Notes: a model not told the origin generated them from the letters alone. DNA of 64,000 nt from Schlesneria sp. DSM 10557 (GCF_041860085.1 NZ_CP124747.1:6719001-6783000); one strand, 5' to 3'. Numbered from the stretch's first letter, positions 18,490-27,739 are shown. Numbers and translations are program-made.

Positions 18490-18984
18490 ATGATGGATTT
18501 GATATTAAGAAACAGACCGAACGTTCGACGCATTGCGACGGTTCTCGCGCTCCTCTGTACATTGCCTCTTTTCAGTGGTTGCAGCGGCAAGAAGATGCGA
18601 GATGGCTTTGTTGACGTTCGCGGAACAGTCACACTGGATGGGGATCCACTTCCTAATGCCCAAGTCACGATTGAAACGACGAACGGCAGTAGCTTCGCCA
18701 GGACTGATCGAAACGGAAACTACATCGCCGAGTACAGCAGATCATTAAAAGGGGCGGGGGTCGGTGATGCGACTGTCCGAATCAGCACCAGGGAGATTTT
18801 CCCCGACGAGGATGTTTCCGGTCTGGAAGTTGATCCTCGCTCAGGTGACCACATCAAGCCGGAACTTGTACCGGTGAAATACAACAAGAAATCAGAGCTG
18901 AAGATCACGATCGAAAACGGGGGCGGGCCGTACAACTTTGAACTGGAGTCGGATCGGACGGGATCGTCCCCCGCAGGGAAATGA
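18490..18984 (+). CDS. Small lipoprotein with carboxypeptidase-regulatory-like fold
   Basis: A 164-residue protein with a lipoprotein signal: a basic N-terminus (RNRPNVRR), a hydrophobic stretch, and the lipobox FSGC at about residues 28-31, so Cys31 would be lipid-modified. The mature part reads as a CarboxypepD_reg-like beta sandwich: VRGTVTLDGDPLPNAQVTIE (about 42-61) and FARTDRNGNYIAEY. Small lipoproteins of this kind commonly follow DUF1559 genes in planctomycetes. I chose ATG at 18490 (AGAGGA just upstream) over 18436, which would place a polar extension before the signal. A terminator separates it from the DUF1559 gene, so it needs its own promoter or readthrough. Confidence 0.82.
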   Translation: MMDLILRNRPNVRRIATVLALLCTLPLFSGCSGKKMRDGFVDVRGTVTLDGDPLPNAQVTIETTNGSSFARTDRNGNYIAEYSRSLKGAGVGDATVRISTREIFPDEDVSGLEVDPRSGDHIKPELVPVKYNKKSELKITIENGGGPYNFELESDRTGSSPAGK

Positions 18985-19113
18985 GGGGCAGCAGCCCCGT
19001 TCGGGCGATGCTGAATCAATTCATTTTGAATACAGCGACCGCACGAACGTGTGGTGCCCCGCTGCTCCGCCCCCTTTGCAGATAAACCTTACGAATAAAA
19101 CGTTACGAAAAGG

Positions 19114-20505
19114 ATGCCGTCTATGCGATTTCGTCGATGGGCCGTCAACGTGCTGGCGGCCGTGTGGGCCGTCTCGGGTTCCATGTCACATCTGTCTGCG
19201 GCTCCTCCCCGGAAGCCGAACATTCTTTTGATTGTCGCCGACGATCTGGGTTACGCGGATCTTGGATTTCAGGGAGGCGCTGACATTCCGACGCCTGCGA
19301 TTGATTCGCTGGCGGCAGGCGGGGTGCGATTCACCAACGGGTACGTATCCGGACCTTATTGCAGTCCGACTCGTGCCGGGCTGTTGACGGGCCGATATCA
19401 GCAGCGGTTCGGGCATGAATTCAATCCTGGCGGAAACCGCGCGGGTGCCAACCGAGGAGGCGGTAACAGACCCGGCCCCAACTTCAGTGGCAAGGGGTTA
19501 CCGCTCGAAGAAACGACGTTTGCCAATCGATTTAAGGACGCGGGCTACGTCACCGGTCTGGTGGGAAAATGGCATCTTGGTGGTGGCCCGGAATACCACC
19601 CCTTCAAGCGGGGCTTTGACGAGTTCTTCGGATTCCTGGGTGGGGCACATACCTACTTTGACAAGGACAATGCCGAGATTCTGCGCGGAACAGAAAAGCT
19701 CACCGAGCCGACCTATTTGACGCAGGCATTCGGACGGGAAGCCGTATCGTTCATCGAACGACACAAACAGGAACCATTCCTTCTGTATCTGGCGTTCAAC
19801 GCTGTTCACACCCCCATGGAGGCGGAAGACAGCGAACTGGACAAGTTTGACGAGATTAAGAACGAGACTCGTAAAACTTACGCTGCGATGCTCTCGTCAA
19901 TGGACGATGCCATTGGCAAGGTTCTCAGCAAACTGAAGGATGCGGGGCTCGAAGAAGAAACACTGATTTTCTTCATCAGTGATAACGGCGGACCGACGAT
20001 GCAGGGGACCACCATCAACGGCAGTAACAATGCCCCGCTCCGAGGCAGTAAGCGTACGACGCTCGAAGGTGGTATTCGGGTTCCCTTCGTCGTCCAATGG
20101 AAGGGCAAACTTCCTGCCGGCAGCGTCTACAATCACCCCGTCATCCAGCTCGATTTCCAGCCGACAGCGCTGGCGGCCGCCGGTGTGACGGTGGACCCCT
20201 CGTGGAAACTGGACGGGATCAACCTGTTGCCATTCCTCGACGGGTCACAGAAGGGGATTCCCCACGAGACGCTGTATTGGCGATTAGGCGATCAAAACGC
20301 GATTCGCCACGGCGAATGGAAGCTGGTGCAGTACGACCTCAACGTGGAAAACTACCCCACCACGGGTGTCTCGACCAGGAAGCTCTTCCATCTTCCGACA
20401 GATCTGAATGAATCTCATGATCTGTCTGAGAAGTACCCGGAAAAAGTGAAAGAACTGGAATCGCTGTGGCAGGAATGGAATAAGCAACTGGCGAAGCCGC
20501 TGTAA
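19114..20505 (+). CDS. Secreted sulfatase (arylsulfatase type)
   Basis: A 463-residue sulfatase. After a signal peptide (about residues 1-30), NILLIVADDLGYADLG (36-51) provides metal-binding Asp43-Asp44, and CSPTRAGLLTGR (83-94) is the formylglycine signature with Cys83 to be oxidised. GLVGKWHLGGG and FFISDNGGPTMQGT supply further active-site residues. Residues about 105-130 form an odd Gly/Asn/Arg-rich insert (NPGGNRAGANRGGGNRPGPN). Planctomycetes use many sulfatases to strip sulfate from algal polysaccharides. The sulfate ester substrate is not predictable here. A second sulfatase follows, but a hairpin lies between them. Confidence 0.95.
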   Translation: MPSMRFRRWAVNVLAAVWAVSGSMSHLSAAPPRKPNILLIVADDLGYADLGFQGGADIPTPAIDSLAAGGVRFTNGYVSGPYCSPTRAGLLTGRYQQRFGHEFNPGGNRAGANRGGGNRPGPNFSGKGLPLEETTFANRFKDAGYVTGLVGKWHLGGGPEYHPFKRGFDEFFGFLGGAHTYFDKDNAEILRGTEKLTEPTYLTQAFGREAVSFIERHKQEPFLLYLAFNAVHTPMEAEDSELDKFDEIKNETRKTYAAMLSSMDDAIGKVLSKLKDAGLEEETLIFFISDNGGPTMQGTTINGSNNAPLRGSKRTTLEGGIRVPFVVQWKGKLPAGSVYNHPVIQLDFQPTALAAAGVTVDPSWKLDGINLLPFLDGSQKGIPHETLYWRLGDQNAIRHGEWKLVQYDLNVENYPTTGVSTRKLFHLPTDLNESHDLSEKYPEKVKELESLWQEWNKQLAKPL

Positions 20506-20549
20506 TTTTGTGGCTGAACCCGGGCCACTGAAGCATCACGGGGCGGGGG

Positions 20550-20607
20550 AGCTCTTCCTGAGCCGTTGAAGTTGCACCTCATGACAACTCAGCGGCTCGG
20601 AAGAGCT
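20550..20607 (+). terminator. Long hairpin between the two sulfatase genes
   Basis: AGCTCTTCC and GAGCCG pair with CGGCTC and GGAAGAGCT (15 bp, one bulged T); an inner AGTTG/CAACT stem sits in the loop. TTC and pyrimidine-rich DNA follow but no strict T-run. Confidence 0.5.
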
Positions 20608-20744
20608 TTCATCGTCTCTCTCTTTCTCTCGCGCAACGGCTGTGCTCGCTCACTTCTCAGACCAGCACGCTGAGCGATGGGGGTGCAAACCCGGAGGCCG
20701 CTGCCACTGCTGAGCGAACTGATTTCTCACTGGAAGGTCATTGC

Positions 20745-22127
20745 ATGTCGAAAAAACTGTTCCGAGCGAGGTCGCTCACCCACTGGCTGTTCATCTCTGC
20801 ATGGATTGCCATTTCAATGACAGCAAGTGCTGCGGAACCACGCCGGCCGAATGTGCTGTTTATTGCGATCGATGATCTGAATCATTGGGTCGGACATCTG
20901 GGACGCCATCCGCAAACCAGGACCCCGCATATCGACCGGCTGGCGGCTCGAGGAGTCCGCTTTACGCACAACTATTGTGCTGCCCCTGTCTGCAATCCGT
21001 CGCGTGCCGCGCTGATGTCCGGTCAACGCCCTTACACGACGGGTGTCTACGATAATAACCATGACTGGCGGACTGTCATCCCCGAAGAAAAAACTCTGCT
21101 CACGACGTTCCGGAATGCGGGTTATGTCGTCAAAGGGGCAGGCAAGATCTATCACGGGGCGTATTCGCGCCGCAGTGAATGGGATGACTACCTACTGAAA
21201 GAAGGTACGGATCCAGTCCCTCAGGGAGACTCGGGGGTTGGGGGGATTCGTTTCGCTCCCCTTGATTGCGATGACGAAGATCTACGGGAGTGGAAAATCG
21301 TCCAGTACGGAATCGAGGAACTGGCGAAGACTCATGAGAAGCCGCTGCTTCTGACGGTGGGGCTGCATAAGCCGCATATGCCGTGGAACGTCCCGCGAAA
21401 GTACTACGATCTGCATCCGCTGGATTCCATTGAGCTTCCGCCCGTGCAGCCCGATGACCTGGGGGATGTCCCTCCCGCCGGTTTGAAGATGGCCAGACCT
21501 GAGGGGGACCATCAACAGATTCTAAAGTCGGGCCGTTGGAAAGAGGCTGTTCAGGGGTATCTCGCCGCGATCTCGTATTGCGATGCCATGATCGGGCGTC
21601 TGATTGATGCTTACGACAAATCTCCCGAACGAGACAACACGATCATCGTGTTCTGGAGCGACCATGGCTGGCACCTAGGTGAAAAACAGCATTGGCGCAA
21701 GTTTGCCCTGTGGGAAGAGGCAACACGAGCCCCGTTGATCTGGGTTGTTCCAGGACTGACCCAAGCCAATGCCGTGTGCGATCGAACGGTTGATCTGATG
21801 AGCGTCTATCCCACTTTGACCGACCTCTGCGGCATCAAGACCCCGGCACACGTGGAAGGCCGCAGCATCCGGACCTTGCTGGAGAACCCGGCCGCGCCAT
21901 GGGAGGCTCCCGCTCTCACGACATACCGCTTTGGCAATCACACGATCAGAAATGAAGGGTGGCGGCTGATCCGATACGCGAATGGCGATGAAGAATTGTA
22001 TGACGAGACAGCAGACCCCTACGAATGGACGAACCTCGCCAAGGACCCGCGTTACGCGAGCCGGAAGGCAGAGCTCGCACGGTACCTTCCCTCGCGGAAC
22101 GAACCTGAGATTCCGTCTGCAAAATGA
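20745..22127 (+). CDS. Secreted sulfatase (iduronate-2-sulfatase-like)
   Basis: A 460-residue sulfatase with a signal peptide (about residues 1-30). NVLFIAIDDLNHWVG (36-50) gives the metal-binding Asp pair, and CNPSRAALMSGQRP (83-96) is the formylglycine signature. The segments TRTPHIDRLAARGVRFTH, KPHMPWNVPRKYYDLHP and FWSDHGWHLGEKQHWRK are characteristic of the iduronate-2-sulfatase-like branch, so it differs in class from the sulfatase just upstream. GGAAGG lies before the ATG. It probably acts in the periplasm or outside on sulfated glycans. The exact substrate is unknown. Confidence 0.94.
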   Translation: MSKKLFRARSLTHWLFISAWIAISMTASAAEPRRPNVLFIAIDDLNHWVGHLGRHPQTRTPHIDRLAARGVRFTHNYCAAPVCNPSRAALMSGQRPYTTGVYDNNHDWRTVIPEEKTLLTTFRNAGYVVKGAGKIYHGAYSRRSEWDDYLLKEGTDPVPQGDSGVGGIRFAPLDCDDEDLREWKIVQYGIEELAKTHEKPLLLTVGLHKPHMPWNVPRKYYDLHPLDSIELPPVQPDDLGDVPPAGLKMARPEGDHQQILKSGRWKEAVQGYLAAISYCDAMIGRLIDAYDKSPERDNTIIVFWSDHGWHLGEKQHWRKFALWEEATRAPLIWVVPGLTQANAVCDRTVDLMSVYPTLTDLCGIKTPAHVEGRSIRTLLENPAAPWEAPALTTYRFGNHTIRNEGWRLIRYANGDEELYDETADPYEWTNLAKDPRYASRKAELARYLPSRNEPEIPSAK

Positions 22128-22330
22128 ATGTCCGGCCGTACGCGAAGAGCGGGTGCTGCAACAGATCGAGAACGGCATCGCAGCAGATAGTGGTCCTGAT
22201 TGAACGTCGCGTAGTTCCTCTCCTCGGTTGAATAGCGTAAGCGAAGCCCATGAGTTAACTTATGAAGTCATCGGATGGGATGCTGGCGATGGACGCTGGC
22301 GGAATCAGATTACTTTGGAGAGGTTTTGCT

Positions 22331-22921
22331 ATGTACTCGCGACGACAAGTCTTGGCTGCGTCCGTTGCTTCGACAGTTCTCGGTACCTCACTCTTCGCTG
22401 CTGACAAGGATAAAAAATTGCCAAAAGTTTACTTCGACATCAGTATCGGCGGGAAAGAAGCCGGCCGAATCGTCATGGAACTTCGCTCTGACGTCGTCCC
22501 CAAGACGGCAGAAAACTTCCGCGCTTTGTGCACGGGTGAAAAGGGCTTTGGATTCAAAGGCTCGTCCTTCCACCGCGTAATTCCCGACTTCATGTGTCAG
22601 GGGGGGGACTTCACCAACCACAACGGAACCGGTGGGAAATCGATCTACGGGCAGAAGTTTGCCGATGAAAACTTCCAGTTGAAGCACACCGGCCCCGGCA
22701 TTCTGAGCATGGCCAATGCAGGGCCCAACACCAATGGTTCGCAGTTCTTCCTGTGCACTGCTAAAACCGCCTGGCTCGACGGCAAGCACGTCGTCTTCGG
22801 CAGCGTTGTCGAAGGTATGGACGTGGTCAAAGCCATCGAAGCCGTGGGTTCCGGATCGGGCCGTACTTCGAAGAAAGTCGTGATCGAAGACTGCGGTGAA
22901 TTGAAAGACGAAGCGAAGTAA
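22331..22921 (+). CDS. Exported cyclophilin-type peptidyl-prolyl isomerase
   Basis: A 196-residue cyclophilin. A signal with twin-arginine character ([18 protein letters not shown]) occupies residues about 3-20. The catalytic region reads [16 protein letters not shown], then [26 protein letters not shown] and [10 protein letters not shown]. The GTGEKGFG insert and this motif set resemble eukaryotic cyclophilin A more than the short bacterial PpiB type. I chose ATG at 22331 because GGAGAGG sits 7 bases upstream; the frame is open back to 22262. The likely role is folding of exported proteins. It is followed by a long hairpin. Confidence 0.92.
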   Translation: MYSRRQVLAASVASTVLGTSLFAADKDKKLPKVYFDISIGGKEAGRIVMELRSDVVPKTAENFRALCTGEKGFGFKGSSFHRVIPDFMCQGGDFTNHNGTGGKSIYGQKFADENFQLKHTGPGILSMANAGPNTNGSQFFLCTAKTAWLDGKHVVFGSVVEGMDVVKAIEAVGSGSGRTSKKVVIEDCGELKDEAK

Positions 22922-22945
22922 GCCTCTCGTTCAAGATTCCGAAAT

Positions 22946-23030
22946 AAACAAAAGTGTCAGTTCTCGCGAGCGCCGCATCCCAGCTACGGCTGGGATGAAT
23001 CGCTGTGCGAAGACTGACGCTCTTTGTTTT
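22946..23030 (+). terminator. Long imperfect hairpin, probable terminator
   Basis: An A-rich 5' arm (AAACAAAAG) and GTCAGTTCTCGCGAGCG pair imperfectly with CGCTGTGCGAAGACTGAC and CTCTTTGTTTT; at the tip is a perfect 9-bp stem CATCCCAGC/GCTGGGATG with a TACG loop. It follows the cyclophilin stop by 25 bases. The A and T arms would let it work in both directions. Confidence 0.6.
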
Positions 23031-23171
23031 CCGGCGTCAGAAAACGCACGGCTTAGCAGGTCCTGCCTGTCACGGGTCGCTGCGATTCCGGCGCAGCAAC
23101 CCAGTCTGCAGCCTTTTCAGCTTGTGGCAATGCCAATTGATTCCTCCCCCCCTGTTCGCTAAGTTGGCGCT

Positions 23172-23624
23172 ATGGTCCCCAAATTTACTGCCAGACATCG
23201 CGTTGAATTCTTCGAAACCGATCTTGCTGGGATCGTGCATTTCGCCAACTTCTATCGGTTCATGGAACAGGCTGAGCATGCCTTCTTCCGTTCGCTGGGG
23301 CTCAAGATTCATGGCAATTTTCCTGACGGAACGGCCTTTGGCTGGCCGCGAGTTTCTGCGACATGCTCATTCAAATCGCCGGCCTATTACGAGGATGAGC
23401 TGGATATTTCGGTAACCGTTGTGCGAGTCACTCGGCGGTCATTGACCACATCGTACGAGTTCCGGCGCGGCGACCTGCTGCTGGCAGTGGGTGAAATGAA
23501 GACCGCTTACTGCATCATTCCGGCGGGAGCTAAACTCCAGTCCGTGGAATTACCCGATGAGATCTACGACAAACTGAATCAGTCATCCGGCGATTCCACC
23601 GTTGGCGATACGATCACTGTCTGA
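23172..23624 (+). CDS. Acyl-CoA thioesterase, hotdog fold (4HBT/YbgC type)
   Basis: A 150-residue protein of the 4-hydroxybenzoyl-CoA thioesterase/YbgC type. The catalytic segment ETDLAGIVHFANFYRFMEQAEHAFF (about residues 15-39) holds the conserved Asp17, and the central PRVSATCSFKSPAYYEDELDI strand pair follows. These enzymes hydrolyse acyl-CoA thioesters; the acyl group is not predictable. It converges with the amidohydrolase gene, 108 bases away; the gap holds a direct repeat of GTAGAGCAGC and a weak stem. No operon partner is visible. Confidence 0.88.
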   Translation: MVPKFTARHRVEFFETDLAGIVHFANFYRFMEQAEHAFFRSLGLKIHGNFPDGTAFGWPRVSATCSFKSPAYYEDELDISVTVVRVTRRSLTTSYEFRRGDLLLAVGEMKTAYCIIPAGAKLQSVELPDEIYDKLNQSSGDSTVGDTITV

Positions 23625-23732
23625 TTTTCGCAGTAGAGCAGCGGTAGAGCAGCAGTGGATCAGTTGTCTCCGCGAGATTCCTTTCGTCTACTGCTGGAAG
23701 GCGCTGTCAAAGTGCAGACGTGCAGGAGGGAG

Positions 23733-24965
23733 TCATCTGGCTATGCTGCTGCCATCCGTATTCCGCCAGACCCAGTTTCCCTGAATCATGGTGCCGCACA
23801 CGTGACTTGTCGGTTGGAACAGGGTCTGTCCGAAGTTGGCATCCTGAATCTCACCAAGTGCAATCAAGGTCAGGTTTGCGGCCGTCGGTGATGCGTTTGA
23901 CGCGGGGTCGAGGGCCGTTCGTCCCGTGATGGAACCGGCTTGCAGAAGTTCCCAAGGGGAAATGTCCGGGTGCTGCCGCGCCAGGAACTGTAATTCGGCG
24001 AACAGGCTGAGATCAGGATTCGATGCCCGACTGTCGGTTCCAATAGCAACGCGACCCCCCATCTTCAGCAGACGCCGCCACGGATGCGGATCATGCCCAA
24101 ATGCGAAGTGGGTGCGAGGACAATAGACCAGCGTCATTTGCGGCTGCGCTGCGATAAAGCGAAGTTCTTCGTCGTCCAGGTAGTTGCCATGGACGATCAA
24201 GGCACGCGGTGCTTCCGCCAGTACATGCAGATAGTCGAGTGCCCGACGGGGAGTGGGAAACAGGTTTTCGTTCCAGATGCCGAAATCGCTCAGCAATTCC
24301 CGAAACTCACCTGTCTGAGAGGAAAGGAGTTCCAGTTCGCTGCTGGTTTCCGCCAGGTGCATCGCGACCGGACAACCCCGCATGCGGGCAATTGCGACCG
24401 ACTCCCGTACCAGGTCGATATGTGTGCTATACGGGGCGTGCGGACTGATCCCGGGAGAAAGCTTCACGGCGGCGGTTTCGACGACCGATCTGGCGAGTTG
24501 CACCTGTTGGGAGACTCGTTCCGGGGACTGGCCGAGAACTTCCTGAAATACAACGGTCGGACAACCTGCGGCGGCGTAGTCGAAGGCCGACCAGCCAGTC
24601 GTGGCAATTTCGCCGATCAGGGTTGTGCCAGCGGACAAACTCTCACGGATTCCCGCCCGAATGGCATCAGCAGTGGAGTCTTGATGAGCCTGTCGGTGCT
24701 TCACGACAGAGCGGATCCAGTCGGTGAACCGGCCGTGTGTGGGGATGGGCTGGGAAAGCAGACTGAATTCCAGGTGAGTGTGTGCATTCACCAACCCGTC
24801 GACGAGAGCCACGCGGCCCAATTCCACTGCCGAGTGGGACTTTCCGGGGACAACATCGACCACGTGGCCCTGCTCGATCTGCACCGTTACGTCGAAGTGC
24901 GGAGTTCCACCCAGGCAGAAACAGGCCACGTGGTAGGATTGAGGTTGGCTACCCGCGGGGCTCAT
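23733..24965 (-). CDS. Amidohydrolase / nucleoside-type deaminase (TRZ/ATZ family)
   Basis: A 410-residue metal-dependent hydrolase. The metal-binding NAHTHLEF (His62, His64), SPHAPYS, VAMHLAET and VAIGTDSRASNPDLS motifs are in the order typical of the cytosine deaminase/TRZ/S-adenosylhomocysteine deaminase group. I chose ATG at 24965 because GGAGAG lies just upstream; the frame stays open to 25049. The substrate is uncertain: a nucleoside-like aromatic amine is likely, and members of this group include deaminases in the futalosine route to menaquinone. It lies downstream of the radical SAM gene on the same strand, 165 bases apart, so they may share a transcript. Confidence 0.85.
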   Translation of the reverse strand: MSPAGSQPQSYHVACFCLGGTPHFDVTVQIEQGHVVDVVPGKSHSAVELGRVALVDGLVNAHTHLEFSLLSQPIPTHGRFTDWIRSVVKHRQAHQDSTADAIRAGIRESLSAGTTLIGEIATTGWSAFDYAAAGCPTVVFQEVLGQSPERVSQQVQLARSVVETAAVKLSPGISPHAPYSTHIDLVRESVAIARMRGCPVAMHLAETSSELELLSSQTGEFRELLSDFGIWNENLFPTPRRALDYLHVLAEAPRALIVHGNYLDDEELRFIAAQPQMTLVYCPRTHFAFGHDPHPWRRLLKMGGRVAIGTDSRASNPDLSLFAELQFLARQHPDISPWELLQAGSITGRTALDPASNASPTAANLTLIALGEIQDANFGQTLFQPTSHVCGTMIQGNWVWRNTDGSSIAR

Positions 24966-25130
24966 CCCGGCTCTCCAGATCCATGATGGTTTGACTCTCA
25001 AGGAAGATGGCCCCCAGCGCCAGCCCGTGGTGGTGGCCACTTCAGCCAATCAGGCATGCCCAACGAATGCACTCGCAACCGGGGTGGTGCCCCGATTGGT
25101 CGTGACGGGTAGAACGCCCCACGCAAAGTA

Positions 25131-26363
25131 TCAGACAGAGACCGGCTTTTGGGCGACGGCAGCATCCAGTGCTTTGTAGGCACCAAAGTCATTGAACCAG
25201 TATCGTTTGGCTAGCCGATAAGCCCAGCTTCGCTCGGGGATCTCCTGCCCGGGACCGTACTGAGACGGACGGGACTCCATCTTGCGGAGTTCCTCGAGAG
25301 CCGTCTTTCGCGCTGTCTGATCGCCCGCCTGATGACTCACAACAAGCTGATGCAGGACATCGGGTTGCTCGAGCACGATACAGCCGCGAGTGGACCTGGC
25401 TGCCACTTCGCGAAAATCTCGTAAAAACTCAGACTGGCCAATGACGTCACGAATGTGACGCTTGTCGTGAATGGATTCTTTGGCGAACTGAATGATGGGG
25501 CAGGGCTCGATCCCACCCCAGGGATTAATATGATGCGTTAACCCGGAAGCAGCCGGACACAGGGCTTTCCCTTCCCCATCGTAGTAGGCGTCAATGATGC
25601 CGATCGGCTTGCGGACCCGCATTTCGACGACGAACCGGCGGATACGCAGTTGTTGCTCACGCGTCAGCGCGAGTTCCGGTTCCGGCTTTGGCCCCATCGG
25701 TCGGTAGACGTGGAACCACGAATACATGACTCCCATCTCAATGAGACGATCGAGCCATTTTTCGTTGACCAGATCGTCGATATTGGTCTGGCAGACACTG
25801 GTGCACACACCTGTGATCACCTTATGGTCCAGGCAGTTCTGCAGTCCCTGCATCGTCTTGGACAAGACTCCGGGGCGGCCACGCCGCTCGTCGCTGATGA
25901 TTTCCGTCCCTTCGACGCTGATCAGTGGAGTGACGTTACCCAGCCTTCGTAGTTCTGCAGCCACCTCCGGAGTGATGAAGTGGCCATTGGTGAAGACCTG
26001 GAAATAGCAGTCAGGGTGTGCTGCCAGAATTTCCAGCAACTGGGGATGCATGAACGGCTCCCCACCGACGATTCCGAAAAATCGATTGCCTGCTTCTTTG
26101 GCTTCTGTCAGCAGGCGATTCATCGATTCGACATCGATGATCTGCTGCTTGGCCGCAACATCGACCCAGCATCCCTGACACCGCAGGTTGCAGCTGTTGA
26201 TGACGGAAATGTAGATAAACGGAGGGAAGAACTCGCCTCGTTTGAGTCGGCGTTTGAATCGCTGGACGGACAGCATTCCCTGAAAGCCAAAGTTGTAAGC
26301 GAGTTTCCACAACAGGCGTTTGTCGGTTTCCAGAAGAAGGCGGCGGGCCATGCGAAGATACAT
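25131..26363 (-). CDS. Radical SAM protein
   Basis: A 410-residue radical SAM enzyme. The cluster motif is Cys58-x3-Cys62-x2-Cys65 (NSCNLRCQGCW), and SAM-binding GGEPFMHP starts at residue 100. Two further cysteines (ALCPAASG and GIEPCPII, about residues 305-330) suggest a second metal or cluster site in the C-terminal part. The N-terminus (FKRRLKRGEFFPPF) and GGEP..HP arrangement recall HpnH-like enzymes, but that is resemblance only. ATG at 26363 is preferred (AGGAA upstream); a longer frame reaches 26573 with no family-like sequence. It is divergent from the aminotransferase that begins the neighbouring cluster. The reaction is unknown. Confidence 0.85.
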   Translation of the reverse strand: MYLRMARRLLLETDKRLLWKLAYNFGFQGMLSVQRFKRRLKRGEFFPPFIYISVINSCNLRCQGCWVDVAAKQQIIDVESMNRLLTEAKEAGNRFFGIVGGEPFMHPQLLEILAAHPDCYFQVFTNGHFITPEVAAELRRLGNVTPLISVEGTEIISDERRGRPGVLSKTMQGLQNCLDHKVITGVCTSVCQTNIDDLVNEKWLDRLIEMGVMYSWFHVYRPMGPKPEPELALTREQQLRIRRFVVEMRVRKPIGIIDAYYDGEGKALCPAASGLTHHINPWGGIEPCPIIQFAKESIHDKRHIRDVIGQSEFLRDFREVAARSTRGCIVLEQPDVLHQLVVSHQAGDQTARKTALEELRKMESRPSQYGPGQEIPERSWAYRLAKRYWFNDFGAYKALDAAVAQKPVSV

Positions 26364-26512
26364 TGAAACTGTTCCTGACGCGGACGCAATCCGCAAATTG
26401 ATTGTGTGGCGGCATCCTCGACGCGACACGGACCGGTAACGAGCGGGCGACGTTTGACACCCGCTCTCACAGCTTAACATAGTAGACATCGCCGCTGAAG
26501 CGGCTTCAAGTA

Positions 26513-27739
26513 ATGGGCCAGTCGCATCCGGGTGACCACAAGATGAGTTCGAGCAAGTCAGAACGACCCGCAATCCTGGGGGGAAGTCCGGCCTGCCCGG
26601 CAGGGCCGCCTGAATGGCCGCAAAGTGACCCTGCGATCAGCGAGGTTCTGACGCGTCTTTTCGCTTCAGGGGACTGGGGGCGTTACCATGGTCCCCATCT
26701 GCCGGAACTCTGCCGCAGACTGGCCGAGTTCCATCACGTGGAGCACGTTCTTCCCTGCAGCAGCGGCACGGCCGCCGTTGAATTAGCGCTGCGTGGACTG
26801 GGAGTTCAGGCTGACGATGAAGTCATTCTCGCCGGTTACGACTTTAAGGCGAATTTTCAGAATATCCTCTGCCTGAAGGCGACACCGGTCCTGGTGGACC
26901 TCGACCCCGAGACATGGCAGATCGATCCTCAGCAGGTTGCCGCTGCGGTGTCGGAGCGAACGCGGGCGATTCTGATCTCGCACCTGCATGGCGGAATCGT
27001 GGATCTGGTCCGCATTCGGAATCTTGCCACATGCCACGGCATTCCAATTCTCGAAGATGCGTGTCAGTCGCCGGGGGCGATGCGGGGGGCCAACCGAATC
27101 GGCTCCGCGGGCGACGTCAGCGTTCTGAGCTTCGGTGGCAGCAAACTTCTGACTGCGGGACGGGGAGGTGCCATTCTCACGAATCGTCCTGAAATTGCGG
27201 AACGGATCAAACGCTATACGCAACGAGGCAACGAGGCCTATCCTCAATCGGAAATGCAGGCCGCTCTCCTGCTGCCGCAACTACAGCAGTTGGACCGCCA
27301 TAACGAGATCCGTCGTGAATCCGTACGGATGCTCTGTTCGGATGAGCAACAGATGAAGGGGCTGAAGGTGCTGCAGCCCCCTCAGGAAGATCTGTTGCCA
27401 GCTTACTACAAAGTGGGCTTTCGATACGATTCAGCAGAATTTGGAGGACTCGCCCGATCACTGTTCGTTCGCTCGATGCGTGCGGAAGGGATCGCAATCG
27501 ACGCGGGATTTCGAGCCCTGCATCTGATCCACGCCAAACGCCGTTTTCGTTCTCAGGGCGAGTTGCTGGAAGCGACGCGAGCGGACCACGAAATGGTGGT
27601 ACTTCATCATCCGGTTCTGCTGCAGGGAGACAGGGGCATCCGTGACATTCATAAGGCGATTGAGAAAGTGCGTAAGGGGGCTCCTCTGATCAGGGAACAA
27701 ATACGGGTCGAAGAGCCTGCAGAGTCCTTCTTCATCTGA
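26513..27739 (+). CDS. DegT/DnrJ/EryC1-type aminotransferase
   Basis: A 408-residue PLP enzyme of the sugar aminotransferase family. Seen are CSSGTAAVELAL (about residues 82-93), AGYDFKANFQNILC, the PLP-contact EDACQSPGA (181-189), and the Schiff-base Lys211 in LSFGGSKLLTAGRGGA. Such enzymes use glutamate or glutamine to aminate a keto sugar or related keto group. ATG at 26513 is the first start; ATG at 26543 is equally possible, and neither has a clear ribosome-binding site. It opens a run of seven same-strand genes with terpenoid and redox functions. The C-terminal half is more divergent, so the substrate may be unusual. Confidence 0.87.
   Translation: MGQSHPGDHKMSSSKSERPAILGGSPACPAGPPEWPQSDPAISEVLTRLFASGDWGRYHGPHLPELCRRLAEFHHVEHVLPCSSGTAAVELALRGLGVQADDEVILAGYDFKANFQNILCLKATPVLVDLDPETWQIDPQQVAAAVSERTRAILISHLHGGIVDLVRIRNLATCHGIPILEDACQSPGAMRGANRIGSAGDVSVLSFGGSKLLTAGRGGAILTNRPEIAERIKRYTQRGNEAYPQSEMQAALLLPQLQQLDRHNEIRRESVRMLCSDEQQMKGLKVLQPPQEDLLPAYYKVGFRYDSAEFGGLARSLFVRSMRAEGIAIDAGFRALHLIHAKRRFRSQGELLEATRADHEMVVLHHPVLLQGDRGIRDIHKAIEKVRKGAPLIREQIRVEEPAESFFI

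Noticed and set aside
24084..24986. 300-codon + frame opposite the amidohydrolase
   Set aside because: Antisense shadow of a gene with intact metal-binding motifs.
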